Shown here: one piece after another, positions 1-9,995 of the stretch
Numbering within the stretch: position 1 is the first letter of the stretch
Layout of the letters: each line of letters begins with the position of its first letter
DNA from: Mucilaginibacter pallidiroseus
GTDB lineage: Bacteria; Bacteroidota; Bacteroidia; Sphingobacteriales; Sphingobacteriaceae
Assembly (NCBI RefSeq): GCF_007846085.1
Contig: NZ_VOEJ01000004.1
Coordinates: forward strand, 248,001-312,000
Length of the DNA: 64,000 nucleotides
Direction of reading: 5' to 3'
Position numbers and translations under genes: made by a program
The notes under the pieces: model-generated
The model's database searches: none
The model's input: the letters and a program-made list of their open reading frames with translations, nothing else
Told to the model about the DNA's origin: nothing

Positions 1-1310
1 GGTGCCATTGTACCTTTTAAACCTACGGTAATATCAAGCTGATCTACCGAGTTGCGTATGTTTATGTTTTGGCCCAGGAATGGGTTAATAGCAGCCAAAT
101 CTGCCAGGGATGTTCGGTTTACGTTACCTTTTGCCTCCGCAAACAAGCGTACATATTTTGGTACCACCTGGAACTCCAGCTTAGCTGCCGGGAAAATAAA
201 GAACCTGTCGGACAGGCCAAACTCTTTGGCTATAGTCACACCCGCGTCGATCTTGTAATTTTCGCCCTGGAACCTGATGTATGGATTTGCGCGTAAAATG
301 TTATTGCCCGAGTCGTAGTTTAAATCTTTCTGCGTAGCCAAATCAACTGAGCCACTTAAACCTGCATAGAATTGGTTTACGGTTTGGTTTACAAAGCCGC
401 TTAACACAATGTTGTTTTCGCGGGCATTAAATGCGTTGTTAAACAGGTAACCTTTTAATTTAACTGCGTAAGTAAAGGCGTTTTCAACATCCTGGTAGTT
501 CTTTGCTATTTCGCCTTCCGCGCTTATTTTGTTAAAGGTTTGCTTTGCAGGATCAAACGGGGCAGGAGGGTTGGTTTGGTCAAAACCGTAAAAATAGGTT
601 TGGCGGCGGTTGTAGTTAATACGGCCCGAAAATGTATTGTCGCCAACTACGCTTTTGCCAAAGACACCTATTTCCTGGCGGCTGTCATTTTGCTTAGGCA
701 GAGTATTGCCCGATTGTGCAATGTGTTTAACAAACCCGCCTAATTGCAAGGCCTCGTCCCGGCCATTTGAAAAATAACCTTCAGCAAACGTTGTTTTCAT
801 GCTGCCCAAACCGCCTTTCACGTAGTTGTTGGTCAAAGCAGAGTCCTGTTCGGCAGGGCGTTTCATGGCTTCAAGCTGGCGTATGTTGTTGTCCTGCTCC
901 AGCTTTTTATCGGCCGGGGCGTAGGTCATGGGAGCCTTAAATACGTTAAGATCTTCGAGGTCGGGGTTACGGCGAATTTTAACTGCCTCGGCCAATACCG
1001 GTTTATAATTGGTAGTAACTACAATCTCTTCAGACAGGCTTCCACCCTGGTTTTGGGCAGTATTTTGACCGCCCTTTTTAGTAGTATCTGCAGCCGCAGT
1101 TTTGGCTGCTGCATCGCCAAGGCTTTTGGCTGTGCTTTTTGCCGGGGTTGCTGCAGACTTGGTTACTTTTTTAGTTGCTTTTACTGCTGGCTTCTGCACG
1201 GTTTTAACGGCAGGTTTTTTTGCTGTTTTGCCCTTGGTTTGCGCCATTGCCGGAACAAAGCAAATTACCATTAACAAGGTAAGCAGTGTGAAAGTGTATT
1301 TAGTGTTCAT
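1..1310 (-). CDS. Outer-membrane beta-barrel (TonB-receptor-like) protein, 3' end cut by window edge
   Basis: The minus-strand frame is open from the ATG at 1310 to the window edge (about 436 codons). An alternative ATG lies 9 bases upstream at 1319. A signal peptide ending in PAMAQ is followed by a Lys/Ala/Thr/Pro-rich linker (about residues 22-75), then the segment EEIVVTTNYKPVLAEAVKIR, then alternating aromatic and polar strands typical of an outer-membrane barrel. It starts 14 bases after the TPR gene at 1325-4507, so the two are almost certainly one operon and may act as an envelope complex. No TonB box or plug is clear, so the receptor label is loose and the substrate is unknown. Confidence 0.75.
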   Translation of the reverse strand, partial: MNTKYTFTLLTLLMVICFVPAMAQTKGKTAKKPAVKTVQKPAVKATKKVTKSAATPAKSTAKSLGDAAAKTAAADTTKKGGQNTAQNQGGSLSEEIVVTTNYKPVLAEAVKIRRNPDLEDLNVFKAPMTYAPADKKLEQDNNIRQLEAMKRPAEQDSALTNNYVKGGLGSMKTTFAEGYFSNGRDEALQLGGFVKHIAQSGNTLPKQNDSRQEIGVFGKSVVGDNTFSGRINYNRRQTYFYGFDQTNPPAPFDPAKQTFNKISAEGEIAKNYQDVENAFTYAVKLKGYLFNNAFNARENNIVLSGFVNQTVNQFYAGLSGSVDLATQKDLNYDSGNNILRANPYIRFQGENYKIDAGVTIAKEFGLSDRFFIFPAAKLEFQVVPKYVRLFAEAKGNVNRTSLADLAAINPFLGQNINIRNSVDQLDITVGLKGTMA

Positions 1311-1324
1311 TTTGCTCATCTCTC

Positions 1325-4300
1325 TTATTGTTCTTTGTTCTCGGGTTTAGTTTCTTCGGCAGCAGCCGGTTTGGTTTCGCCGCTGTTAACGGGTTGCGCC
1401 TGCTGTGTGGTATCTGGTTTAGTTTGTTCGGCAGGTGCCGCAGGTTGTTGTTCTGCAGGAGCCTGCTCTATGTTTTGGTTGGGTGATAACACCTGCAGTT
1501 TCTTTTTGGCTGTTGGTAAAATATCGTCATTGCCTTTATAATTTTCAATAACGCTTTGCAGGGTTGCCTTAGCCTGGAAGTCATCCTTAAGGGCTACATA
1601 GTTATCAGCTAAGAGGATAAACGTTTTGGCAATCCAGTAATCATAGTTTGGCAATTCTTTAGCCAGGTCAAAACATGTTTTCTGCGATGCTTTGTACTTA
1701 CCCTGGTTGTATTCTATCAGGGCAATGTTGTATTTAGCTTCAGCAGCGGCAATGGTTTTTGTATTGGCTACGGTATAGTTAAACTCCTTAATTGCTGCTT
1801 CGGTATCGCCACGCTGCAGCTGTGCTTTACCGGCATATAACCCGGTACGGAATTTATCTTCCTGCGATGATTTTTCGTTTTCGCGCACCAGCTTAACGTA
1901 TTTTATTACATCATCAGCCATATTAATTTGCGAGTAGCAAAGCAACAGGTTGTTGATAGCAAACGTATAATCGGCCTTATATTCGGAGTTTGTTTCCAAA
2001 CGTTTCAGGAACACTACAGCATCGTTATATTTCTTTTGATTGATATACAGCTTAGCCATCGATATCAATGATTTTTCGCTGTAGGCGCTTGTCCAGTCGT
2101 TCAGGATCACGTTATAATCAATAATGGCAGCGTCTGTCTGGCCAAGGTTAACCAATGCCTGCGCACGTATATAGCGCGACTCTTTTTCGTAGATCTGCTT
2201 GGTTGGAAACTTATCAAAGTAAGCGCTTACGGCGTTTACTGTTCCCTGCCAGTCGCCTTTTAAATAAAGGTTGTTGGCCGCGGTGTACATAATGCTTTCC
2301 TGCTCGGCAGTGGTATAATTACCAATACCTGTGGTGCCTGCATAGTTGATAAAAGTTTGTGCATCGCCTTTGTCAGTATATATCTTTTCTACCTGTTTTA
2401 AAGATGTCTTTGCTTCGTCAGACGATGGATATTCGGCAACCACACGTTTAAAGGCATTGGTAGCATCCTCATCGGCACCTGCATTATAGTCAATTAAGCC
2501 AATGGTAGTAAGCGCACGCGGGATGTAGCTGCTTCGCGGGTATTTCTGCATCATAGACATCAGGTCGGACTTTGCACGAACACCATCATTTTTAAGGAAG
2601 TAGGTGTATGCTATCTCAAACGATGCATCATCTGCATAGTCGGAGTTAGGGAAGCGAGTAAGCACCTCGTTCATGGTAGCTATCTTGGTATCAAAGCTAC
2701 CCTGTAAGCCCTGGATATTGCCGCGCTGAAAAAAGGCGTAATCCTGTCCCTGGCTTTGTTGCGCTATAATCTTATTGTAGTTTGCCAATGCCTGACTGTA
2801 GTTTTTCATTACAAAGTAGCTATCGCCAAGGCGGCTTATTGCGTCATTCTCGGTGTACTTATCTTTCGTATTACCTGCCAGGAAGCGCTCAAAATAGTTA
2901 GCAGCCTTGCGGTATTGTTCGCCGTAAAATGCGGCGTAGGCAAGTGCATAATTCGCATAGTTGGCAACATCGGTTTGTTTAGATTCCGGCATGGCCAGGA
3001 AAGCCTCAAAGTTCTCTACCGATTCGGTGTATTTACGCACCTCGTACATGCTCTCGGCCATCCAGTACAGCGTTAAGGCCTTTATCTTTTCGTCTACCGG
3101 GTTAGCCAGCGAACGTAAAAAGATACCTATGGCGTTTTCAAAAGCACGCTCGTTATAAAACTCCAGTCCGCGGAAATAGGTAACCTTTTGATAAGCTGCC
3201 TGCGCACTTGCCGATTTATTTGGAATAGGCTCCAATATTTCAACAGCTTCGCGGTAGTTTTTAGAGTTAAGCAAAGCCTCGCCTAATAACGTTTTAACCT
3301 CATCGGTACGGGCCGAGCGGGGATAGTTGCGCAGGTAGGTACGTGTAGCTTCTAAAGCCTGGTTGTTAAAGTCGAGCTCGTATGAAAGCTTGGCGTACTG
3401 GAACAAGGCATCCTCCTGAATCTGCTTATCAAAATTTAAACGCGATGCCACCATAAAGGCGCTGCGCGCGCTTTGTTTATTGTTCAACTTCAGGAACACA
3501 TCACCCAGGGTATAGCTACCGCTTTGTGCATAGTTATCCTCTTTTGATACCAGCTTTTGTAATTCGGTAGCAGCTTTGGCGTTATTGCCAACTTTATAGT
3601 AAGTATAACCTATCTGGTAATTATCCTGTGTGTTTTGGGTGCGGTTTTGATCCTGCTCCTGGAAACGGCTGTAATAGGTTACAGCATTATCATAATCGCC
3701 TTTGGCAAAGTACGACGCGCCGATAATACGTAGCATTTCTGTTTCGTGCTGTTGCTTTGTGCTGTTGATGATAGGAATAGCATAGCTGATAACATCATTA
3801 TAGCGTTTATCTAAAAAGTATACGGCTGTAATATAGTACGGGTAGCTTGCCTCATACTTTTTTGAGTTTTTAAGGCGCTCAAAATTTGCCAGTGCAAGGC
3901 GGTAATCTTTATTTAAATATGCAATATACGCGTAATAGTATGTAGCATCATCTGTAAAGGGCGAGCGTTTGTTTTTAACCTCGCTAAAAAGCAATTGTGC
4001 GTTCTTATAATCGTTGGTTACAAAATAGGCGTAACCCTTACGGAATTTGTATTCGGTGCTTTGGCCGCCACTCAGATCGCCGGCATTTACTTTATTGAAC
4101 CAAACTAGCGCCTCTGCAAACTTACCTTGTTTGAAGTACGATTTACCTACCTGGAAAAATGCAGCTTTAGCCAGCGGGTTTTCCGGATGTTCTTTTATAA
4201 AGCGGGTAAACATGCTTTCTGCGTCGTCGTTACCCAGCTCCAGGGCGCAAACAGCCTCGTAATATTGTGCGTTCTCCTTAAGAAGTGAAAGTTCCGACTC

Positions 4301-4507
4301 GAACTGCGATGCCGAGCTGGTGGTCTTCACCTGGCTGCGCTCAACCAGGCGGTATTGCTCGGCGGCCGAGGCAAATTTACCTTTATCCATCAGCTCCCCG
4401 GCGTTTTGATAAATGCGGTTAACCTGGAACGATGGGTTTTGCTGCGCCTGCGCCGAAACGGCTACAAAAACGGGCGCAAATAAGGCTACGTATTTAAGTT
4501 TTATCAT
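1325..4507 (-). CDS. Large periplasmic tetratricopeptide-repeat protein
   Basis: 1060 residues. The signal peptide (MIKLKYVALFAPVFVAVSAQAQ) is followed by many degenerate TPR units with the usual A-YY---G-Y--A pattern across nearly the whole length. The C-terminal tail (about residues 1015-1060) is low complexity, rich in Pro, Gln, Glu and Lys. TPR solenoids are protein-interaction scaffolds. There is no lipobox, so it should be soluble in the periplasm. Its operon partner is the barrel protein immediately downstream, which suggests a TPR/outer-membrane-protein complex. Cargo and function cannot be read from sequence. Confidence 0.85.
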   Translation of the reverse strand: MIKLKYVALFAPVFVAVSAQAQQNPSFQVNRIYQNAGELMDKGKFASAAEQYRLVERSQVKTTSSASQFESELSLLKENAQYYEAVCALELGNDDAESMFTRFIKEHPENPLAKAAFFQVGKSYFKQGKFAEALVWFNKVNAGDLSGGQSTEYKFRKGYAYFVTNDYKNAQLLFSEVKNKRSPFTDDATYYYAYIAYLNKDYRLALANFERLKNSKKYEASYPYYITAVYFLDKRYNDVISYAIPIINSTKQQHETEMLRIIGASYFAKGDYDNAVTYYSRFQEQDQNRTQNTQDNYQIGYTYYKVGNNAKAATELQKLVSKEDNYAQSGSYTLGDVFLKLNNKQSARSAFMVASRLNFDKQIQEDALFQYAKLSYELDFNNQALEATRTYLRNYPRSARTDEVKTLLGEALLNSKNYREAVEILEPIPNKSASAQAAYQKVTYFRGLEFYNERAFENAIGIFLRSLANPVDEKIKALTLYWMAESMYEVRKYTESVENFEAFLAMPESKQTDVANYANYALAYAAFYGEQYRKAANYFERFLAGNTKDKYTENDAISRLGDSYFVMKNYSQALANYNKIIAQQSQGQDYAFFQRGNIQGLQGSFDTKIATMNEVLTRFPNSDYADDASFEIAYTYFLKNDGVRAKSDLMSMMQKYPRSSYIPRALTTIGLIDYNAGADEDATNAFKRVVAEYPSSDEAKTSLKQVEKIYTDKGDAQTFINYAGTTGIGNYTTAEQESIMYTAANNLYLKGDWQGTVNAVSAYFDKFPTKQIYEKESRYIRAQALVNLGQTDAAIIDYNVILNDWTSAYSEKSLISMAKLYINQKKYNDAVVFLKRLETNSEYKADYTFAINNLLLCYSQINMADDVIKYVKLVRENEKSSQEDKFRTGLYAGKAQLQRGDTEAAIKEFNYTVANTKTIAAAEAKYNIALIEYNQGKYKASQKTCFDLAKELPNYDYWIAKTFILLADNYVALKDDFQAKATLQSVIENYKGNDDILPTAKKKLQVLSPNQNIEQAPAEQQPAAPAEQTKPDTTQQAQPVNSGETKPAAAEETKPENKEQ

Positions 4508-4762
4508 AAGTGCGTACTATCGATGGTGCTAAATTAGCTAAACGCAAAAATGCATTCCACATAAGTAATTAACAAATGTGAATAAGCACTTTTTTTAAAC
4601 GGCTACAGGTTAATGATGTTATGCGTGTGGAAAACTTTAAGTAAGGGGTTTAAGGCTGTTAAAACCGGCAGGGAGTATGGCGCAAAAATAGTATTATTTA
4701 ATATGCAGTGGCAGGCAAAATGCTACAAAATAATAAGGCCAAGTTTGCGTTTTTAAATCGCG

Positions 4763-5896
4763 ATGATATATAGGTTGTTGGTTGGTTATAAGTGGGTTGC
4801 AATACATTTAGTTATTGCTATAAGCTTGGTGGTATTTTCAGGTAGAAGTATGGCTCAGCCGCCCGTGCAGCTTATTAAACTGCAGCCGGCTGGTCCGGCT
4901 ATCAATACATTTAAATACCACATTGCTAAAGTTGTAAGTGCCGGCAAGGCATCCGCCACGGGCAACCTAATAGAAACAGGCATCGATAAGAAGCCCTCAA
5001 CCTTGAAGGTACAAATAGATGGTGGTAGCTTTGTGCTTGAAAAATTTATGAAAGCAAGCGTGGAGTCGGCCGATAAAGCAACACCTGTAATAGTTCAGAT
5101 CAAAACTTTAAAAGTTACCGAAGCTTTGCTACCCAACGGCCGCATAAACGGAAGTTTGTCTACTGCCATTGAATTCAGCTTGCAAAAGCCTGATACAATT
5201 TTATACCTCACCGATTATAAAGCTACATCGGCATACCAACGCAATGCGGGTAACGCCAAGCAAATCGAGCCATTGTTAGCAACCACATTACGAAACAGCA
5301 TGGTGTATCTCGACAACTGGATTAACGCCAATGCGGATAACAATATAAAGTTGGCTAAGGCTGTAAAGTCTACGTTTAAATATCATAGCGAGCAGCCCGA
5401 AGGTGATACCATTTATTATGATGCTAATAGGCCGCTCAAGTGGCAGGATTTCCAAGCGCCTCAGCCGAGGTATAGCAAGTTTGGCGCAGAGATATTTGCC
5501 AGCCTGGGTTATGCCGAACAAACTAAACTTAGCAAGGGCATTATAGAGGTTGAAATTGACTTGAAGGTTTACATGCCCAAGAGTGCAAGCTGGGTGCTTG
5601 AACGCAGTAGCTACGGCTTAAACCACGAACAGCGGCATTATGATATTGTACGCTTGGTAGCCGAGCATTTCAGAAAAAAGATTGAGGAAACAGCTTTACC
5701 GGTAGATAATTATGACGGGCCGATAAACGTTGCTTATTTTGATGCTTTATACGAGTTGGATAAACTGCAGAAGCAATATGACGCCGAAACTGAACACGGT
5801 ATTAATAGGTATCAGCAGGAAATTTGGAATAAAAAAATAAGTGATGAGCTTTATAAATTGGGCATAAAGCAAAGTCAGGAATTAAGCAGCTTGTAA
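4763..5896 (+). CDS. Exported DUF922-like protein with HExxH motif (putative metalloprotease)
   Basis: 377 residues with an N-terminal hydrophobic signal segment ending near SMAQ. The C-terminal half resembles DUF922 proteins of Bacteroidota: a W-x-DF motif near the domain start, then LNHEQRHYDI with HEQRH at residues 288-292, and a late Gln/Trp helix (YQQEIW). HExxH is the zinc-binding signature of gluzincin-type peptidases, so a peptidase role is inferred, not shown. The N-terminal half (about residues 35-220) has no recognisable domain. It is monocistronic and converges with the response regulator, overlapping its 3' end by 15 bases. Confidence 0.75.
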   Translation: MIYRLLVGYKWVAIHLVIAISLVVFSGRSMAQPPVQLIKLQPAGPAINTFKYHIAKVVSAGKASATGNLIETGIDKKPSTLKVQIDGGSFVLEKFMKASVESADKATPVIVQIKTLKVTEALLPNGRINGSLSTAIEFSLQKPDTILYLTDYKATSAYQRNAGNAKQIEPLLATTLRNSMVYLDNWINANADNNIKLAKAVKSTFKYHSEQPEGDTIYYDANRPLKWQDFQAPQPRYSKFGAEIFASLGYAEQTKLSKGIIEVEIDLKVYMPKSASWVLERSSYGLNHEQRHYDIVRLVAEHFRKKIEETALPVDNYDGPINVAYFDALYELDKLQKQYDAETEHGINRYQQEIWNKKISDELYKLGIKQSQELSSL

Positions 5897-6247
5897 GTGC
5901 GTTTTAACTTTGTTTAAAAGATTGTTGATATCAAACGGTTTCGCGATAAAATCATTAGGTGCACCACTTTGATTAAGTGTTTTTGCAACAGAATGGCTTG
6001 CCGAAATCATTATTACCGGAATGTTGTTGGTGCTTTCGTCCTTTTTTAAGGCTTTGCAAAGCTCGCGCCCGTCAAGGCTGCCCAACATAATATCAAGCAA
6101 AATTAAATCGGGGTGTATTTCGTTAATTTTCTGCATTAAGTGGCGGCCGTCACTAAGAGTGTCAACCTGGTAGCCCGAATCTTCAAGTATAAATTGTAAT
6201 ATCTCTAAAATATCATGGTCATCGTCTACCGCTAAAATCCGTCGCAT
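5882..6247 (-). CDS. Single-domain response regulator (receiver only)
   Basis: 121 residues forming one CheY-like receiver. The acidic pocket is in MRRILAVDDDHDILE, the phospho-acceptor Asp is in LILLDIMLG, the conserved Ser is in VIMISAS and the Lys is in FIAKPFD. There is no output domain, so it probably acts by protein contact or in a phosphorelay. No histidine kinase lies next to it; the nearest kinases are at 29.9 and 55.7 kb. The upstream 640 bases are gene-free. Confidence 0.9.
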   Translation of the reverse strand: MRRILAVDDDHDILEILQFILEDSGYQVDTLSDGRHLMQKINEIHPDLILLDIMLGSLDGRELCKALKKDESTNNIPVIMISASHSVAKTLNQSGAPNDFIAKPFDINNLLNKVKTHLQAA

Positions 6248-6890
6248 TATCTCAAAATTAGTCTCTGTCTTAAACCGTGCACAACAGTGCTGTATGTGTG
6301 CCTATATTACAACATCACTAACAATACTTATACCAATTATTAATAAGTGGGCTTTCTAATTAGTTTTTAATGATATAAATATCCTTCTATAACTATTAAA
6401 GAGAGTATTTAAAAGGCATGCAAAATTGAATAATAGCTTTTTATAAAGGCTGCAATGTAGCTTGCTGTGAAATAATGTACCACATGTAGGGCAATACGCG
6501 GTATTGGCCAAGCATTTCTTCTTAGCGTGCGGTTATTGATAGGTGATACGAATACTACTATAAATCAAGGAAGGCCTTGCTATATATACTTGTATAAGTA
6601 ATAGTTAATTCAGGAAATACTTGCTACGCTTGCATTTATAACATATGTAGCGTTTTAAGGGTAGCCAAAAAAGAAACGTTCGCACAATTAAACCACGTGG
6701 GATGCGGTCATCAAACTCAGATTTGCACTTTGTGCATATGTGTTCTACTTTTTTGTTTTGTAATGCAACCATTTATACAAGCAGGGGGATTTGTATTTTA
6801 CGATCAAGAGAGCGATTGTAACAAATATATTACTTTAGTTTGTTTGTATATTATAAGTACAAAAAAAATTATTGAGTTTTTTAGAGAAGC
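6248..6890. other. AT-rich gene-free interval
   Basis: About 640 bases between the response regulator and the M16 peptidase terminator. It is rich in A/T with no convincing coding frame. One 84-codon plus-strand frame (6697-6951) runs through the terminator hairpin, is Cys- and Ile-rich, and looks random. The interval must carry the promoter of the response regulator, but I could not assign a clear -33/-7 pair. No structured RNA is recognised. Confidence 0.5.
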
Positions 6891-6934
6891 TGCAAAGCAA
6901 GAAAGGCACCATAAGGCGCCTTTCTTGTTTTGCA
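6891..6934 (-). terminator. Long hairpin terminator of the M16 peptidase gene
   Basis: A nearly perfect hairpin. The inner arms CAAGAAAGGC (6898-6907) and GCCTTTCTTG (6918-6927) are extended outward by TGCAAAG and TTTTGCA (6891-6897, 6928-6934). It lies 14 bases past the stop of the peptidase gene. Confidence 0.75.
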
Positions 6935-6947
6935 GTAAAAATAATAT

Positions 6948-9881
6948 TTAATACCCGAATATTTGCTTCATATCCGGCTTAATAAGTTCGCCATATTTTT
7001 TCATATCGTCGTCGGTTACCCGTTTGTCTGATGCTACAATGCAATAGATGAATGGCTTGTTCTGTAATTCCTTTTTATTAAAGTTTGCAAGGTCGGTAAG
7101 GGTAAGTTTGTTTACCTCGTTAAAGGTATTTTTACGTTCATCATAATCAAGCCCTTTGCGCTGGGCGGCAAGGTAACTAAAGATAATGCCGTCCTGTGTT
7201 ACGCGCTCGGTCTCTATCGATTTGCGAATATTATCTTTTGCAGCAATAAGTCCTTTCTCAGATTGCGGCATGTTATTTATCAAATCGTTCATGGATTTAA
7301 TAGCTTCATTCATTTTATCAGCCTGTGTGCCTACATATCCAACAAAAATATCGTTATCGTCTTTCTTGGCCGATTGGCTGTAGTATGCGTAAGTTGAGTA
7401 AGCCAGGGCTTTAGATTCGCGAATTTGCTGGAATACTATCGAATTCATGCCGCCGCCAAAATAGTTATTAAAGGCATTTATTACCGGATTTGATGCCGGG
7501 TTATACATGCTCTCGTTACGTACCCATTGTATTTCGGCCTGTACCATATCGTAATTGGCGAATAGTACTTTGTTGCCGTTTACCTGTGTACGGGTAAACA
7601 CTTTTTTGGCAGGATAGGCTGTAAAGGTAGCTGGCGTTTTATGTAGCGTGGCTAATGATGTGCCTACCTGCGCTGCATTTTGCGGGCCATAGTACAATAT
7701 AGTATGCTTGTAATTAACCAGGCTGTGTAAAATATCAACCAGTTGCTGTGCCTTTAGGTTGTCAATATCCTCATCACTCAATGTATAGTTAAAAGGATTG
7801 TCGGCACCGTACTGTGCGTAATTTACAAGACCCTGCAAAAGCGCAGCTTTGTTAAGTTTTAAGTTTTCTCTCGATTTTTTTAAACGTGCCTTCAAGCCTG
7901 CAAGCGCTTGTTCATCTGCTTTGCAATTGGCCAGCAGGTTTTCGAACAAGCTAACAGATGGGCCAAAGTTTTCCTGAAGGCCGCTTATTGTGACCATAGA
8001 TGTTTCGGTACTTGCATTTACGCTGAAGGTAGAAGCCAGTTTGTAAAACGCTTTGCTGATATCTTCTGACGATTGCTTATCGGTACCTAAAAACTGTAAA
8101 TACTGTGCGGCTACCGGCAATAGCTTATTGTTCCAGCTACCCATATCAAAACGGTAATACAGGCGGAATATGCTGTTGTCTTTATTCTGCACCGATAGCA
8201 CATCAACCGGCCCCGATTTACTGCGCTGTATATCTTTGCCAAAGTCCAGCCAAACAGGTTGCACTGCATTAGCCGGCATGGTGTTTATCATTTTTACATA
8301 AGGCGATTGCTCGCCGGCATTTACTTCTACCGGGGTGATAGCAGGCTTTTCAACTTTCACTACGTTTTTATCGGCACCTTGTCGCTTGTAAACAGCCACG
8401 TAGTTATTGTCTTTTAGATATTGGTTGGCAAATGCCACTATCTGTGCCTTTGTTACTTTAGATAATTCGTTTATTGCGGCCACATCTGTACGCCAGTCAA
8501 CACCGCTTGTAAAATCGTCCATCAGGTTGCTGGCACGTTGCGTATAGCTTTCATCCTGTTCAATTTTGCTGCGCTTGTAGTTGTTTACAATAGATTGGAT
8601 CAGGTCGTCAGAGAACTGGCCCTTGCGCAGTTTATCGATTTCGGCAAGCATCAGGGTTTTAACATCATCTAACGATTGGCCCTTTACAGGAGTGCCGCGC
8701 AAAATAAGTACGCTGTAATCCTTAAGTGTATTGGCAGATGCCGATGCGCTAAGCAGTTTTTGCTTTTTGGTAAGATCAAGGTCGAACAGGCCTGCTTTGC
8801 CATTGGTTAGCAGCGAACCCATAAGGCTCAGCAAGCGCGCATCGCGGGTGCTGGCACCAGGAAAACGATACGCAATGGTAAGGTTCTCGGGATTAGGGCC
8901 GTAAACTTCTTTAATAACCGGGGTGGTGATAGGTGCCTCGGGTGTGATTTTGTAAGGCGGAACCGGCTTGCGGGTCATCGAATTGAAATGCTGCGCAATC
9001 TTTTTGATCATCACATCCGGGTTAAAATCACCTGATAGAATGATGCCCATGTTGTTTGGCACGTAATAATCGTAGTAGTATTTGCGAATAGCCTTTAACG
9101 ACGGGTTTTTAAGGTGCTCAATAGTACCTATGGTTGTTTGTTTACCATAGTTGTTGTTTGGAAACAAGCCCTCGAAAAGTGCTTCCCAAACTTTGCTTGG
9201 GTCGCTGTCCAGACCACGGTTCTTTTCCTCATAAACCGCTTCAAGCTCGGTATGGAAAATACGCAGCACCGGTTTGCGGAAACGCTCGGCCTGCATGGTC
9301 AGGAATTTATCAACTGCCGAGCTTGGTATATCTTCCGTATAAACAGTTTGCTCAAATGAGGTAAAGGCATTGCTGTTTTGGCCGCCCATAGCGCTCATCA
9401 TCTTGTCATACTCGTTGGCTATGGCAAACTTGGCAGCTTCGCCAGATGTTTTGTCAATATCCTTGTATATCTCTTTGCGTTTGCCTTCGTCTTTAGTTGA
9501 GTTATATTGCTCATACAACTCGTCGATTTTATCGAGCAATGGCTTTTCTTTAGCCCAGTTTAACGTGCCAAACTTATCGGTGCCTTTAAACATCATGTGC
9601 TCCAGGTAGTGGGCAAGGCCGGTATGGTCGGCAGGGTCGGTTTTACTGCCTGCTTTAACAGCTATGTAGGCTTGTATGCGTGGTTGTTTATCTGTAGGGC
9701 TTAAAATAACAGTAAGGCCGTTTTTTAAGGTGTAAAAACGTGAGTGAGTTGGGTCGCCGGTTACATATTTGTAAGTGTAACCGCCGCCGGTTGCCGTTTT
9801 CCAGGCGTAGTTGTTTTGTGCCGAAAGGTGGGCCGAGTAGCCGCCCATCAGCAAGAGCATAAGGGTTAGTCTAAGTTTCAT
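6948..9881 (-). CDS. M16 family zinc metallopeptidase (pitrilysin/insulinase type), exported
   Basis: 977 residues. The signal peptide ends near HLSAQ. The inverted zinc motif HxxEH is HYLEH at about residues 91-95, with a downstream Glu in ELEAVYEEKNR as the likely third ligand. The length fits the four-domain M16 fold: an active N-terminal pair followed by an inactive C-terminal half without the motif. It should degrade peptides in the periplasm. It is probably monocistronic, since a terminator follows and the next gene upstream has its own terminator. Confidence 0.92.
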   Translation of the reverse strand: MKLRLTLMLLLMGGYSAHLSAQNNYAWKTATGGGYTYKYVTGDPTHSRFYTLKNGLTVILSPTDKQPRIQAYIAVKAGSKTDPADHTGLAHYLEHMMFKGTDKFGTLNWAKEKPLLDKIDELYEQYNSTKDEGKRKEIYKDIDKTSGEAAKFAIANEYDKMMSAMGGQNSNAFTSFEQTVYTEDIPSSAVDKFLTMQAERFRKPVLRIFHTELEAVYEEKNRGLDSDPSKVWEALFEGLFPNNNYGKQTTIGTIEHLKNPSLKAIRKYYYDYYVPNNMGIILSGDFNPDVMIKKIAQHFNSMTRKPVPPYKITPEAPITTPVIKEVYGPNPENLTIAYRFPGASTRDARLLSLMGSLLTNGKAGLFDLDLTKKQKLLSASASANTLKDYSVLILRGTPVKGQSLDDVKTLMLAEIDKLRKGQFSDDLIQSIVNNYKRSKIEQDESYTQRASNLMDDFTSGVDWRTDVAAINELSKVTKAQIVAFANQYLKDNNYVAVYKRQGADKNVVKVEKPAITPVEVNAGEQSPYVKMINTMPANAVQPVWLDFGKDIQRSKSGPVDVLSVQNKDNSIFRLYYRFDMGSWNNKLLPVAAQYLQFLGTDKQSSEDISKAFYKLASTFSVNASTETSMVTISGLQENFGPSVSLFENLLANCKADEQALAGLKARLKKSRENLKLNKAALLQGLVNYAQYGADNPFNYTLSDEDIDNLKAQQLVDILHSLVNYKHTILYYGPQNAAQVGTSLATLHKTPATFTAYPAKKVFTRTQVNGNKVLFANYDMVQAEIQWVRNESMYNPASNPVINAFNNYFGGGMNSIVFQQIRESKALAYSTYAYYSQSAKKDDNDIFVGYVGTQADKMNEAIKSMNDLINNMPQSEKGLIAAKDNIRKSIETERVTQDGIIFSYLAAQRKGLDYDERKNTFNEVNKLTLTDLANFNKKELQNKPFIYCIVASDKRVTDDDMKKYGELIKPDMKQIFGY

Positions 9882-9946
9882 CAGGATATTTTAAGCTATA
9901 AATATATCACAAAAAGCAAACAATTGGCACCGGCATACCAAACAAA

Positions 9947-9973
9947 AAATCCCGCCTTTTTAGGGCAGGATTT
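9947..9973 (-). terminator. Terminator of the nucleotidyltransferase gene
   Basis: Arms AAATCCCGCC (9947-9956) and GGCAGGATTT (9964-9973). Read on the minus strand the single mismatch becomes a G-T wobble, and a T-run follows. Confidence 0.75.
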
Positions 9974-9995
9974 GATATTTAATAAGGCGGATAGC

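Noticed and set aside
6697..6951. 84-codon plus-strand frame
   Set aside because: It runs through a strong terminator hairpin, has odd composition and no promoter or ribosome site.
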